DNA of 64,000 nt, from positions 15,207,899-15,271,898 of the forward strand of contig CM051004.1 in the NCBI GenBank assembly GCA_027704905.1. Direction: 5' to 3'. The position numbers and the translations under genes were made by a program. The notes under the pieces were generated by a model, which made no database searches, was not told where the DNA came from, and was given only the letters and a program-made list of their open reading frames with translations. Positions 1-15,146 of this stretch are shown here, one piece after another. Source of the stretch: Muraenolepis orangiensis (taxonomy: Eukaryota; Chordata; Actinopteri; Gadiformes; Muraenolepididae). The stretch's first letter is position 1; each line of letters starts with the position of its first letter.

Positions 1-112
1 TGGTGGTGGCTGGCTGTGGTTTTAACCTGTGGGCCTTGATCACCACGGACCCACACCAGACGCTGATCAGTCGGACTCAGGCCAGGTGAGGCTGCCACCA
101 AGCACACACACG
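1..112. mobile_element. MITE-like interspersed repeat, copy 1 (may start before window)
   Basis: Bases 1-112 resemble 55021-55138. Both carry the segment 'acctgtgggccttga', a 'gacccaca' block, a 'tcag...actcaggc' block and the string 'aggtgaggctg'. The ends are inverted: the left end reads 'ggtggtggctg' and the right end carries 'gctgccacca'. A short internally unrelated element with inverted ends, present twice in one window, is typical of a MITE. No coding capacity is seen. Copy 1 may be cut by the window edge. Confidence 0.55.
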
Positions 113-187
113 CTCGCTCTCCACTGTGTTGTTGTGATACATTAGGAATTTAGGAATCAACCATCTTTGTTAAGCTCAACAATAACA

Positions 188-232
188 CCCCCCCCCCCCC
201 CCTCCCTCTGACTGGCCTGAATAGGGCCACCT

Positions 233-296
<64 letters not shown>
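188..296. repeat. poly-C tract (15 C) followed by (GT)30
   Basis: C15 lies at 188-202 and an uninterrupted GT array at 237-296. Both are simple repeats with no gene attached. Confidence 0.95.
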
Positions 297-297
<1 letters not shown>

Positions 298-1092
298 TGC
301 ACGCTCCTTCTGTGGATTAGGTTGAGCATGCATGGGACATCTTTATTATTTAGTAAGGGTGTATGCAGTGTCGTCTGTCAGCGGCCAGACAGAAAGCCTG
401 GCCTCGGGCCGCCGTCTCCTCCATGGCTGTCACTCATCTCAAGGTGGCCTGACCTTCTGTCGTGCGACTTGACCGCTCCGCTGCCTTGCTCTTTGTGGAA
501 GGTAGGGAATTGTCCCTTTTAGGGGCTCAGTTCAGGTCAGAACTCAAAGGATCCGTGTTGTTGACTCGAGGCAGAAGGATGTAATAATAACTTTATTATA
601 ATGACTTTGTTTAGGTGGTTTTGTAGAAAACACGGTGGAATAATTTCGAGCAAATGATAGACAAAGACAATATACACCTCAACAGTTAACAACTCTATCT
701 GCTCCTGGATGAGCCAGGGCACAGGTGGTCAACGACAGCGAGGTGGTGAAGGGAAGGTCTGGTCCGTCCAAGCAGCAGACCCATCCCTGGTGTTATGAGC
801 CACAGCTGTATTTGTATTGTCCTCCGTGAAAACGGAGTCCATTGTTTACTATCAGTCCATTGTTTAGTCACTGATTAAATCTCCCATTTCCTCAAGGAAA
901 ATGATAGGACAAAGACTACATTGTTTGAACAACAGTTTCGTTTTTTGGGACCCACACAAACTCTGTGGCATAGACCATTCAAATAGCTCTGCACCCCAGA
1001 AGACAAAGGTGACATCACGGGGGGTATGACCAAATAATGCAGGTTTGCATGCTAGTAACTGAGCTGAATAATATGAATAATAACTCTAATTT

Positions 1093-1217
<125 letters not shown>

Positions 1218-2430
1218 GTCCTCCATCTTGAGCCACAGTCGCTCAGGCAATTTTTTTTACCACCACCGCCAACACCACCACCACATAACCATCTCCATCA
1301 TAGTCGGCCTAATGGAATGGGAACAGAGGAGAAAGCAACCATCTGTCACAGGGCTCACCTTCTGCTTGGCTTTATCTTCTGTGCCTTCTTGTAGTGTGGA
1401 CAACATGAGGCCCCAACATTTACCATTTTCATCCACATATCAACATGTCCAACATTTATGAGCGTTGCACAGGAGGGAGACACACGGCCGAACACAAATA
1501 GAGTGTCACTCCATAAATCCTGAGGGGGGGCTTTGCAGGACAATGCTTCACGATGAAGAAATGGAAGTGGTCCTTTTTCTAGTAGGATTTTGCTAAATAT
1601 TAACTCTAAGAAGAGCATGTCAATTGTATTTTGCCTGTGTTTGTTGGTATACACATACATCTGAGCATTCAACAAAATGCTAATTTTCTAAATAAATTGG
1701 AGCACAATTTGTTGTGGCTGCTGGACGCTGTGTTTCGGTGGGACCGGCTTCTGAATCACAAAGCTGGCACACTTGCACAAACTTGGCTTCAATCAATTCG
1801 AACTGGAGGAGAACGCAGACAGATGCAGGCGATCTCACTGCGGCATTATGCATGTGCATTTGTCATGCACACAGTGTTCTGTTGTGTCCTTTAAACGCTT
1901 CTTGCACCATTCGCCATATGTATATACTGCAGTGGTGAAGCGTCAGGGCCTTCAAGGTATTCAGAGAAGACCCTGGAACTCTCAGATGAAACAAAAAAAT
2001 TAATTGTATTAAAAAAATGTAATACAATTGAATACAATTTAAATAAAACGAATAAATGAGAATGGTATCTGTGTTGTTATCTGTTATATTACAGTGTTAC
2101 GTTGATTTGTTTGTCTTTCTCGGTCCATGCACTACGCATTTGAGTGGTTTGTGTTGGAAAAACAATGCAACCAATCAGATATTTTTCTGGGTAGCTGGGA
2201 AGAATATCCTTCAACCAAAATATTCCCGATTGCTTTGGCCCTTAGACTGAATGAGAGCATATGTTTGGATTGACAATTTGATCAACCAATCATATAGTGA
2301 TTTGTAGCCAATGGGCGTATTCTTTCAGATTTCCCCACAGCTCAATAGGGAGCTAGAAGGTATACTTGCTGGAGCGAGAGTGGATCTAGCGTAGTGCTAC
2401 GTTTTTTCTATGTAGGTTTTTTACGTCAAA

Positions 2431-2640
2431 ATGGCAACAGGCGAAGATGATGTCGTTGCGGATTTATTGTCGGAACCATTTTCAAGACGACCATTCAATG
2501 TAAAGATGGACATTATTAAAAAAGGCCGTCCAACGCCTGACAATCTTGAGCTGAATCAAGTTGTTAAAGCAGGCTATGTTCGCCATTTTCAGGCTAGCAA
2601 CTGGGAAAGATACCCGTGGCTAACGGGTATCTTTCCAGGA
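2431..2640 (+). pseudogene. broken first exon of a TTF-type/hAT-like transposase-derived protein
   Basis: From an ATG at 2431 (context aaaatggca) a frame runs for about 66 codons with an acidic start (MATGEDDVVADLL). It then reads KKGRPTPDNLELNQV, VRHFQASNW and ERYPWLTG. The order 'KGRPTP ... R.FQ..W.....WLTG' is what precedes the TTF-type zinc finger in hAT-derived proteins such as the ZMYM1-like genes common in fish. The expected next segment (KL.CW.CLLF) is missing. After WLTG the sequence turns back on itself in a perfect 13-bp inverted repeat and the frame then runs through unrelated hydrophobic codons to a stop near 2775. I infer a truncated, non-functional copy. A functional short host protein is possible but unlikely. 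Confidence 0.5.
2604..2636. repeat. perfect 13-bp inverted repeat, 7-nt loop
   Basis: The arm ggaaagatacccg at 2604-2616 is matched exactly by its reverse complement at 2624-2636, with loop tggctaa. It lies exactly where homology of the pseudogene at 2431 ends. Confidence 0.9.
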
Positions 2641-2845
2641 GAATGGATTTGGTCTTGGTCTTTAAGAACATCATTGGTGAGTGAGACTCATTTGTCTTTG
2701 CTGGTTTTGTCACAGTGTTGCATCTTGTTGAGCTGGTTGTTGCATTTTGTTTCCACACATTTGTTGAATGATTAGTTAATGTCTTGGGTTTGTTAAACAT
2801 TGTTGTGCATTTGAATTGAGAGTTTTGACTTGATCTTTCTTTGCT

Positions 2846-3188
2846 TAACGTGAAAAGACTTAACGTAACTAAGAGTTACAAAACCGCAATCAATAATCAC
2901 CAAACTTCTCTGGCATATGTCTTGTCATTAGCACTGTCAAAATATCTCAACTTAAATCCTCCCATTATGGACGTTATGTGACATTGAGTGTTTTCCTCTT
3001 TATTGAGCCAGTAAGGAAAAGTCTAAACACAGCTTGATGAGAGGAAAACACTTAATGTAACATAACGTCCGTATTTAGGTTTTGATATTGTGACAGGTGA
3101 AAGTGCTAATGATAAGACGTATGCCAGAGACATTTGGTTATTGATTGCTGTTTTGGAACTTTAAGTTACGTTAAGCCTTTTCACGTTT
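2846..3188. mobile_element. foldback (long inverted repeat) element, arms about 150 bp
   Basis: The left arm (2846-2999) and right arm (3040-3188) are imperfect reverse complements over their whole length. Examples are 'aacgtgaaaag' (2847) with 'cttttcacgtt' (3177 region), 'caatcaataa' with 'ttattgattg', 'ctctggcat' with 'atgccagag', and 'ggacgttatgt' with 'acataacgtcc'. The spacer is about 40 nt. No coding frame is seen. The structure is that of a foldback or very-long-TIR non-autonomous DNA transposon. Confidence 0.85.
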
Positions 3189-3189
3189 A

Positions 3190-4354
3190 GCGTGTTAGAC
3201 CGTCCCTTTCATCGATAGCCTGTGTGTGGTGGTGCTGTGTTGGACTGTTACTTCACTACATGGACACTGCTTTGACAACTATGGTACAGTTGTCACTTAT
3301 CTGCCTAAATGAGATAACGCATAAAGTGACTTCCTCCTTGACGTCCGTCTGACTACAAAAATGTTATATACTGATATACTGTATCATCCATCAGACACTT
3401 TATTGTTTTTATTGTATATAGTATCGGTATAGTATAGTGTTGTACACTGTATAGTATAACCACTGTAGGAGTGAATGGGGAGTAAGTACTGTGTTGCACA
3501 TGGCAAATAAAAACGGACACATCTGACATAAACCATGACTTCAATGGAAACAGAGGTGACCAGTGCATTAATACAGAGGATGCAAACACAGCTACAGCAT
3601 CTGCCCCCACCCCCCCCCCATCCCCCCACACCCACCCCCCCCCCCCCCCCTCCGAATCCCTCTAGTACAACACTGACCTCTGTGGGCTAGGAGTGGAAGT
3701 CCAAAGTGGGCTGTTGGCTGCTGTCTAAACGTTAAGACGCTATAGGATGCCTTAGAAAGAAGACACCATAGGAGAGGAGATGAGTAAGTGGCATAAAAGG
3801 GAACTGATGAGAAGAGAAGCGATTCATTCAAGTATCATTTTAGATCAACATGCATATGTCCCTTGTTCGCCATGTCCATTGGGGGTGTCAAGAGTCTGGG
3901 TATGGGAGAAGCCGAGGCCGACCAATTCCACACTGTGAAGTCTATTACAAGAGTGTGAGCTACAACAAACATCAACCGTCCCGGTCCTATGGAAAGAGGG
4001 GTCAGGGGGGGTCCCTGTTGTTGTGAGGTCTAACACGTTATGAGGTCATAACACGATAACAAGCCCAGCTAATAGTGCCGTTAAATCTTAAGCCTCCTTT
4101 ATTTATTCGGCCCCTTTGTCACAGTTGGGCACGTGCAAGAGAGGCGAGAGAAGAGATGAGATGACTTGGCTTAACCGCAAGGCCTTTTTCAAATCGACAG
4201 GAGGCAGGTAGTCTTTTTCCTTGTCCTGGTTTGATTTTCTTTTGGTTTGATATTGGTGGCATTTCAGGTGACGCTGACCTGCTGTCGCACGCGCCATCGT
4301 CAGAGACGCCCGCACGCACACCTCCCTCTCTCTTTGTACGTGTGTGTGAATTGT

Positions 4355-4397
<43 letters not shown>

Positions 4398-5620
4398 ATG
4401 TGCGTGCGTGCGTGCGTGCTTGTGCGTGTGTGTGTGTGTGCGTGAGTGTGCGTGTGTGTGTGCATGTGTGTGTGTGTGGGGGGGGGGGGTGTGTGTGATG
4501 TATGTGTTTGTTTGTAATGATGTATGGGTGTATTGTGTGTGTGTGTGTTTCTGTGTTTATGGATTGTGCATAGGCTATTGTTGTGTTCAGAGATCCTCGC
4601 CGTTAGGCGATCCGCCTCATAGTCACTGGAAGAATTCGAATCACGTAGTCACCTGTCTGTTAGTTGTTATTTATTAATAAAATGATACCCTAACACAGCA
4701 ATCTAAGATATATGAGTGAATCCTCAAATACAGGACCCGCGTTCAGGACACCAAGAGCTTTCCACCACACAGACCCGTGGTGTCGAGTTAGCTTCCCAGT
4801 AGTCTACTCAAGTGCCCCGATTTCTTCGATACACAATACTGTTATATGTTTACTCCTTCCAATGGGCGGCGTGCCTTCTTCTCCATCTGTCAGGTTGTCC
4901 ATCGTACGTGACCTTGGCGTTATCTTCTTCTTTCGGTCACGTGTTCTAAATGTTTGCTAAAGATCTCGGCTATTTTTGGACAGTTCCCCATGGCCTTTCG
5001 AGGCCTCTAGACCTGGACTGGGTCACAGTGACGGTCTCCGCCTTCTCCATCGGTTCTCCTTTTCTAGGCTAAGCCCGTACTCCCTTCCCTGTTGCTCAAC
5101 CCTCACTTTTCATTCTCTCTACACATGCATTCCTTTACAGTGTAAACATTACTATAAGGGAGGGGGAGCAACACTTAGGAGAGAGGGAGTTGGTTAGTTC
5201 TAGTTGTTCTTAGCACATAAAGCAAATAGTTATTTTACTCCACACTATCAAAAATGTTGAATAAGGCGATATTAATTGTGCCTGTGTTTAATGACGGCTT
5301 TAATTATAACTGCGGGTTTAGGGTTAGGAAACCCAGCAAGAGTGACAATATACGACCCCATGTCTGAGGCCTTATAACCTGCCTCCTAGAGCAACCACAG
5401 CCTCCGATTGGTCCGTCCGTCTGCTGGGCGGTCTGAGAGCAACAAGCAGAGACGAATCCCAGACCTTCCCGTGAGAGGGCTGGACCCTACCATGCTAACC
5501 CTCTAATAGTGTAATACATGTAATATTTGGAACAGAAACAGGGAACATTTTAAACAATGCCTTGATGTATGTGTGTATTGTGTGTGTGTGTGTGTGTGTA
5601 ACATGTGCTGCTATGTGTCT
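3190..5620. other. intergenic, no gene recognised
   Basis: The stretch holds poly-C tracts around 3604-3650 and the compound TA/GT/GCGT microsatellite at 4361-4497. I see no exon with protein similarity. Confidence 0.6.
4361..4497. repeat. compound microsatellite (TA)n-(GT)n-(GCGT)n with G tract
   Basis: A pure TA run at 4361-4391 passes into mixed GT/GCGT units and ends in a G10 tract near 4480-4489. Irregular GT-rich sequence continues to about 4550. Confidence 0.9.
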
Positions 5621-5918
5621 GTTGTGATGTGAGTGTGTGGGTTGTGATGTGTGTGTGTGGGTTGTGATGTGTGTGTGTGGGTTGTGATGTGTGTGTGTGG
5701 GTTGTGATGTGAGTGTGTGGGTTGTGATGTGTGTGTGTGGGTTGTGATATGAGTGTGTGGGTTGTGATGTGTGTGTGTGGGTTGTGATGTGAGTGTGTGG
5801 GTTGTGATGTGAGTGTGTGGGTTGTGATGTGTGTGTGTGGGTTGTGATGTGTGTGTGTGGGTTGTGATGTGAGTGTGTGGGTTGTGATGTGTGTGTGTGG
5901 GTTGTGATGTGTGTGTGT
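5621..5918. repeat. 20-bp minisatellite, 15 units
   Basis: The unit gttgtgatgtgtgtgtgtgg, with the variant gttgtgatgtgagtgtgtgg, repeats with exact 20-bp spacing 15 times, the last copy being incomplete. Variant and canonical units are interspersed rather than blocked. One unit has 'gatat'. The long antisense frame across it is only a reading of the repeat. Confidence 0.97.
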
Positions 5919-6000
5919 CCGTTACCAGCAGGAGAACTGAAGTGAAGGATGGCCTCAGACAGGCCACGTCAAAGCACATCAGCCTTTTCTTCTTCGTACG

Positions 6001-6004
<4 letters not shown>

Positions 6005-6096
<92 letters not shown>
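6005..6096. repeat. (CA)46 microsatellite
   Basis: Uninterrupted CA array. Confidence 0.95.
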
Positions 6097-6098
<2 letters not shown>

Positions 6099-6937
6099 CA
6101 CACAAATGCACAGTGGGTGCCATGTCATCGCACACATCACAAGGTTCCATTTCAAGGTCTGGAAAAAACAGAAAACAGAGCTGGGAAAGGCACACCTGCC
6201 AGTCATGGACTCTACACAACCACCACTTCCCTCAGCCTCATCCACTCCCTCAGCTAACAACCCACTCCACTGGGATGCCCTGGTGCAATGGCGTACCACG
6301 CACAACTCTCTCTTTAACAACATAACATGGACTTGTGAGGGGAATTTGAGTTACTTACTTGATTCAGTGACTGAAACATGACAGCTTATCAAGTTGTGTG
6401 TCAGGAGTAGGTCTACCACTGCGACTGTTGCAGGCTGGCGAGACTTTTAAGTGTGAACGCAAATTGATTTGATGGGTCCATCGTCCATCCATTCTTTCTT
6501 TCTTTCTTTCTTTCTTTGTTTTTAACCTTCTGACTTGTGACCCAACAGACTGGCTTGTGTCACGAGAGACCCAGGGCTGACAAGGCTGTGCAATTGGGCA
6601 ACCTTTAAAGACAAGCTCAATAATGCATGATCAGACCAGACATGGACAGACGGAAAACCTTACATCAACACCCGGCTTTGTCCTGCCGTGGTGCCAAAGG
6701 ACTGGACATCGGGGAGACTGGACACCTGCTTGTTTATCGTCACGTGGTACTGTAGGACGGATGGGTCGTGCAAGGCAGGAGAAGGGATGGACAGACAGAC
6801 AGAAAGAAAGAAAGAAAAAAGGAAGAAAGAAAGAGCATTCGTTTCAATGAATAACAATGAAAACTGAGCACTGGCTCAGTTCTTGGAGACTTACTGCACA
6901 TTTTGACTACTGGTAACAAGCTGTTCTCTTAGCTACC

Positions 6938-7013
6938 TTTGTTGAACGCACTATGTCTCTTTGGACAAAAGCGTCTGCTAAATGACTGCAATGTTATGTA
7001 ATGTAATGTTATG
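6938..7013 (+). mobile_element. SINE/LINE 3' tail fragment
   Basis: The string 'ggacaaaagcgtctgctaaa' followed by 'tgactgcaatg' and (atgta/atgtt) repeats is the 3' tail shared by many fish SINEs and their partner LINEs ('GGATAAAAGCGTCTGCTAAATG'). A related tail lies near 58666. Confidence 0.6.
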
Positions 7014-7084
7014 AATTCATTCTCTTAGCTTAAAGATTACCGGAATCAGAAATTTCTATTTTTTCTTAATTGCTTTATACTGAC

Positions 7085-7550
7085 GGGGTCCAAGTCAATT
7101 CCCAGGGTGAAAGTAATGAGTTTTCATTCAATTGTATTGTTGACCTGTATTTCTTCCACTAAAATGACCCAAATGCTCTCGTGTGCTTCGTACGGCAGTC
7201 TTCATTACTACGTATACGTCTACCTACTCCTACGTCACAGTATAGGTCAGCCAATTAGCCATGGCTAAGATTTAATGAATAAATGAATATATTACTGTGG
7301 AAATTAGGACTGTGAGTGGCCAAATTACGGGCTTACTTTCTGAACTGCTGTGAGTCATATGAAGCCATGCCGTACATTTGCGTTATTAAAAATTGCAACG
7401 ATGCCAATGCATCTCAAGTAGCGCACAGAGCATTTTGGTTATTTTAGTGGGAAATACATATATACACATATACATATATATACATTACATTATAATACAA
7501 TTTTATGAAAACTCATGACTTTCAGCCTGGGAATTTACTTACCTTTAGAT
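7085..7550 (+). mobile_element. nested non-autonomous element with 8-bp direct repeats, possibly P-element/THAP related
   Basis: The octamer atactgac occurs at 7077-7084 and again at 7551-7558, bracketing 466 bp. Inside, 7092-7138 and 7494-7540 are inverted repeats of 47 bp with about five mismatches (left arm contains 'attcccagggtgaaagt'). An 8-bp target duplication is known for P elements and hAT elements. A short frame inside looks like the start of a THAP zinc finger, the DNA-binding domain of P-element transposases. The extreme ends do not pair well, so the exact borders are uncertain. Confidence 0.5.
7367..7447 (+). pseudogene. THAP-like N-terminal exon fragment
   Basis: The 26-codon frame begins MPYICVIKNCND and continues to HRAFWLF before a stop. 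THAP domains begin with 'M..C....C' near the N-terminus followed by a basic loop and 'F..FP'. Here the two cysteines (Cys5 and Cys10) and an HR.F segment are present, but everything after is lost. It is far too short to be functional. Assignment rests on a short motif, so chance similarity cannot be excluded. Confidence 0.35.
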
Positions 7551-7602
7551 ATACTGACCCTCTACGGAGCCCCTAAAGTCCCAAAAGTTAATATATTTTT
7601 AT

Positions 7603-7668
7603 CTTGTTCCCACAAGATAAATAACTTGTTCCCTCAAGATAAATAACTTGTTCCCACAAGATAATTAT
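7603..7668. repeat. three tandem 22-bp palindromic units
   Basis: Units starting at 7603, 7625 and 7647 each read cttgttccc(a/t)caagataa. Each contains the palindrome CTTGT-tccc-ACAAG. They sit next to the inner TIR of the element at 7029-8794 and are probably subterminal repeats. Confidence 0.85.
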
Positions 7669-8921
7669 ATTGTGTCAACAAGTTAGTATATGTTGTTTTG
7701 TGTTGTGATTACAAGTCATTTCTGTTTTGAGGACCACTGTGGTAGGTGGCATTTATGAATTCTTGTCTCAAGTAGGCTTTGATTGAAATATGGCGGCATT
7801 CATTGCTTTATTGTGACAGTCAATTTGCTATGTTTTTGGTGGGTGAGCAGTTGAAGATAGCTTTCCCTACTGGCTAATGTTCCTTAAGTGTTCATGCCTG
7901 CCTAAACAGAACCGCCCGGACATTTAGCAAAAATCCATGAATTTCTATATTTTATAATAGGGCCAGTCTTCATTTGCTGAGATAATAACTGGTAAACAAG
8001 CTACAAGGTGGAATAGGACACACTGGCTATGTTAGCTTATTATGGTGTGTTCTATTAGCTCAGTCCTGACTCGCCAGTTGAGGTGACATTTTCTTACAGT
8101 TTTTCGTTTGCTTTCAGTTCACTGCGACCGCACACAAAATAAACCGGAAAATGTACACAGCTCTCCTTACGAAAGAGATTACCCAATCGGTGTGCCATTA
8201 GAAGAAGATGAACAACCTCCTCCAGATAACATTGCACAGACCAATGAAGAGCAAAAACCAACTGCAACTGTCCTGATGCTTTAAGAATTAACAAGACATG
8301 AACTGTCACTGTCAACTGTCACAACATCACTTCGTAAATTAGTTCATTGCTATTGATGGCACACGAATAAGATAGATTTAGACATATTATTTACAATAAT
8401 ATCTAGTCATCACTTAGCTGTATGTTGATGGAATTCCTTAGAGTTAAATATAGATCAACAGCTTCCAGAGAGCTTTTACATGGGAACGGTAAGCCCAGGT
8501 CCTCCACTAGTGTCATACAAAGATCAAATATATCTTCATCGCAGGGAACACACATTGTCCTTTGGACATATCCAGCTCCTCTTGATCAAATGGCCCAGTC
8601 CTCAGCGTCCCATAACTCTGGGGTGGAGTACATCACATGTTGGATTTGTTGGAAGTTATATTTGTATGCGCACAAGTTAGTATCAATAATATAGATAATT
8701 ATCGTGTATGCACAAGATTAAAAATAATAATAACTTTTGGGACTTTAGGGGCTCTATATATTTAAAAGAATATCTAATTCAGGGGATCTTTAAGATTTCC
8801 CCAGTGCCTTAGTAAAAAGTTGCATTTAAATATTATACAGTCGTTAACAGCAACAACAATACCTATCTTTCTAAGAATATCATATATATTCTATTTAGAT
8901 TTTTTTAAAGTTAGTTAGTTA

Positions 8922-8999
8922 GACCGACAGGTGGTAGTATAAACGCTGCAACTGACAGTTGTCTGTCAGTTGCAGCGTTTATACTACCACCTGTCAGTC
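8922..8999. repeat. near-perfect hairpin: 37-bp arms, 4-nt loop
   Basis: Bases 8922-8958 and 8963-8999 are reverse complements with a single mismatch ('gaccgacag' against 'gactgacag'). The loop is ttgt. The arm contains 'gtggtagtataaacgctgca'. It lies about 420 bp upstream of the echdc2 start codon. No poly-A tail, TSD or coding content is evident. Confidence 0.92.
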
Positions 9000-9418
9000 A
9001 TTTCTTGGAGGTGCGTCTCATTGCAGACTCCTTTAAAACCCATAAAAAAACACACACACTGCCTCCTAACTAAGGACGCAGCCTCGCTACACGGCGAGGC
9101 TGCAGGCAGGCAGCTGCCTCCCGTTTGAGACGCAGCACTAGTCGTAACAGAACAGGCTCCTCCTCCTCCTCCCACGCTTACATGCGCCGTGTCGTATCCT
9201 CAAAGCCTAGCTGTTTGTTTGCCTCCAATTGAGAGAAGCTCAGAAGGAGAACTATCACTACTATCATTATACACTACTATCACTACTATCATCAGGCGTT
9301 TCTACACAGAATCGCCGGCGTCCGACAAGTGAAGTTAATACGTCCTACACAGTCGGTCCACGACGGAAGTGTGGGTTTTGTGTGGCGAGGCGCGGCAACG
9401 CATGTCGTCGGCTGCCCG
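9000..9418 (+). promoter_or_regulatory. echdc2: putative echdc2 promoter / 5' UTR
   Basis: CpG content rises from about 9280 towards the start codon ('aatcgccggcgtccgac', 'gccgtcgctcggcg'), as expected of a housekeeping promoter running into exon 1. A hairpin gcagcctcgc-tacacg-gcgaggctgc lies at 9078-9103. No TATA box is convincing. An out-of-frame ATG at 9402 precedes the main start and its frame overlaps it. Confidence 0.35.
9078..9103. repeat. 10-bp perfect inverted repeat, 6-nt loop
   Basis: gcagcctcgc at 9078-9087 pairs with gcgaggctgc at 9094-9103. It is GC-rich and stable, and lies in the putative echdc2 promoter. Confidence 0.85.

Positions 9419-15146
<5,728 letters not shown>

Larger units (their letters stand above)
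7029..8794. mobile_element. degraded TIR DNA transposon, about 1.77 kb, with a nested insertion
   Basis: Outer inverted ends: 'cttaaagattaccggaatca' starts at 7029, and the reverse complement of 8764-8794 starts 'cttaaagatcccctgaatta'. A second inverted pair just inside is identical over 24 bp (7567-7590 and 8731-8754, beginning gagcccctaaagtcccaaaa). On the right the two blocks are 9 bp apart. On the left they are separated by the 466-bp insertion listed next. I read this as one long TIR interrupted by a later insertion. The interior (about 7600-8730) has palindromic cttgttcccacaag repeats and no intact transposase frame. Confidence 0.6.

Noticed and set aside
5621..5918. Regular spaced repeats as a possible CRISPR array
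   Set aside because: Units are directly adjacent with no unique spacers, in a vertebrate genome; it is a minisatellite.
8094..8315. 73-codon minus-strand frame inside the 7029-8794 transposon
   Set aside because: No transposase motif recognised; could be a chance frame in the element interior.
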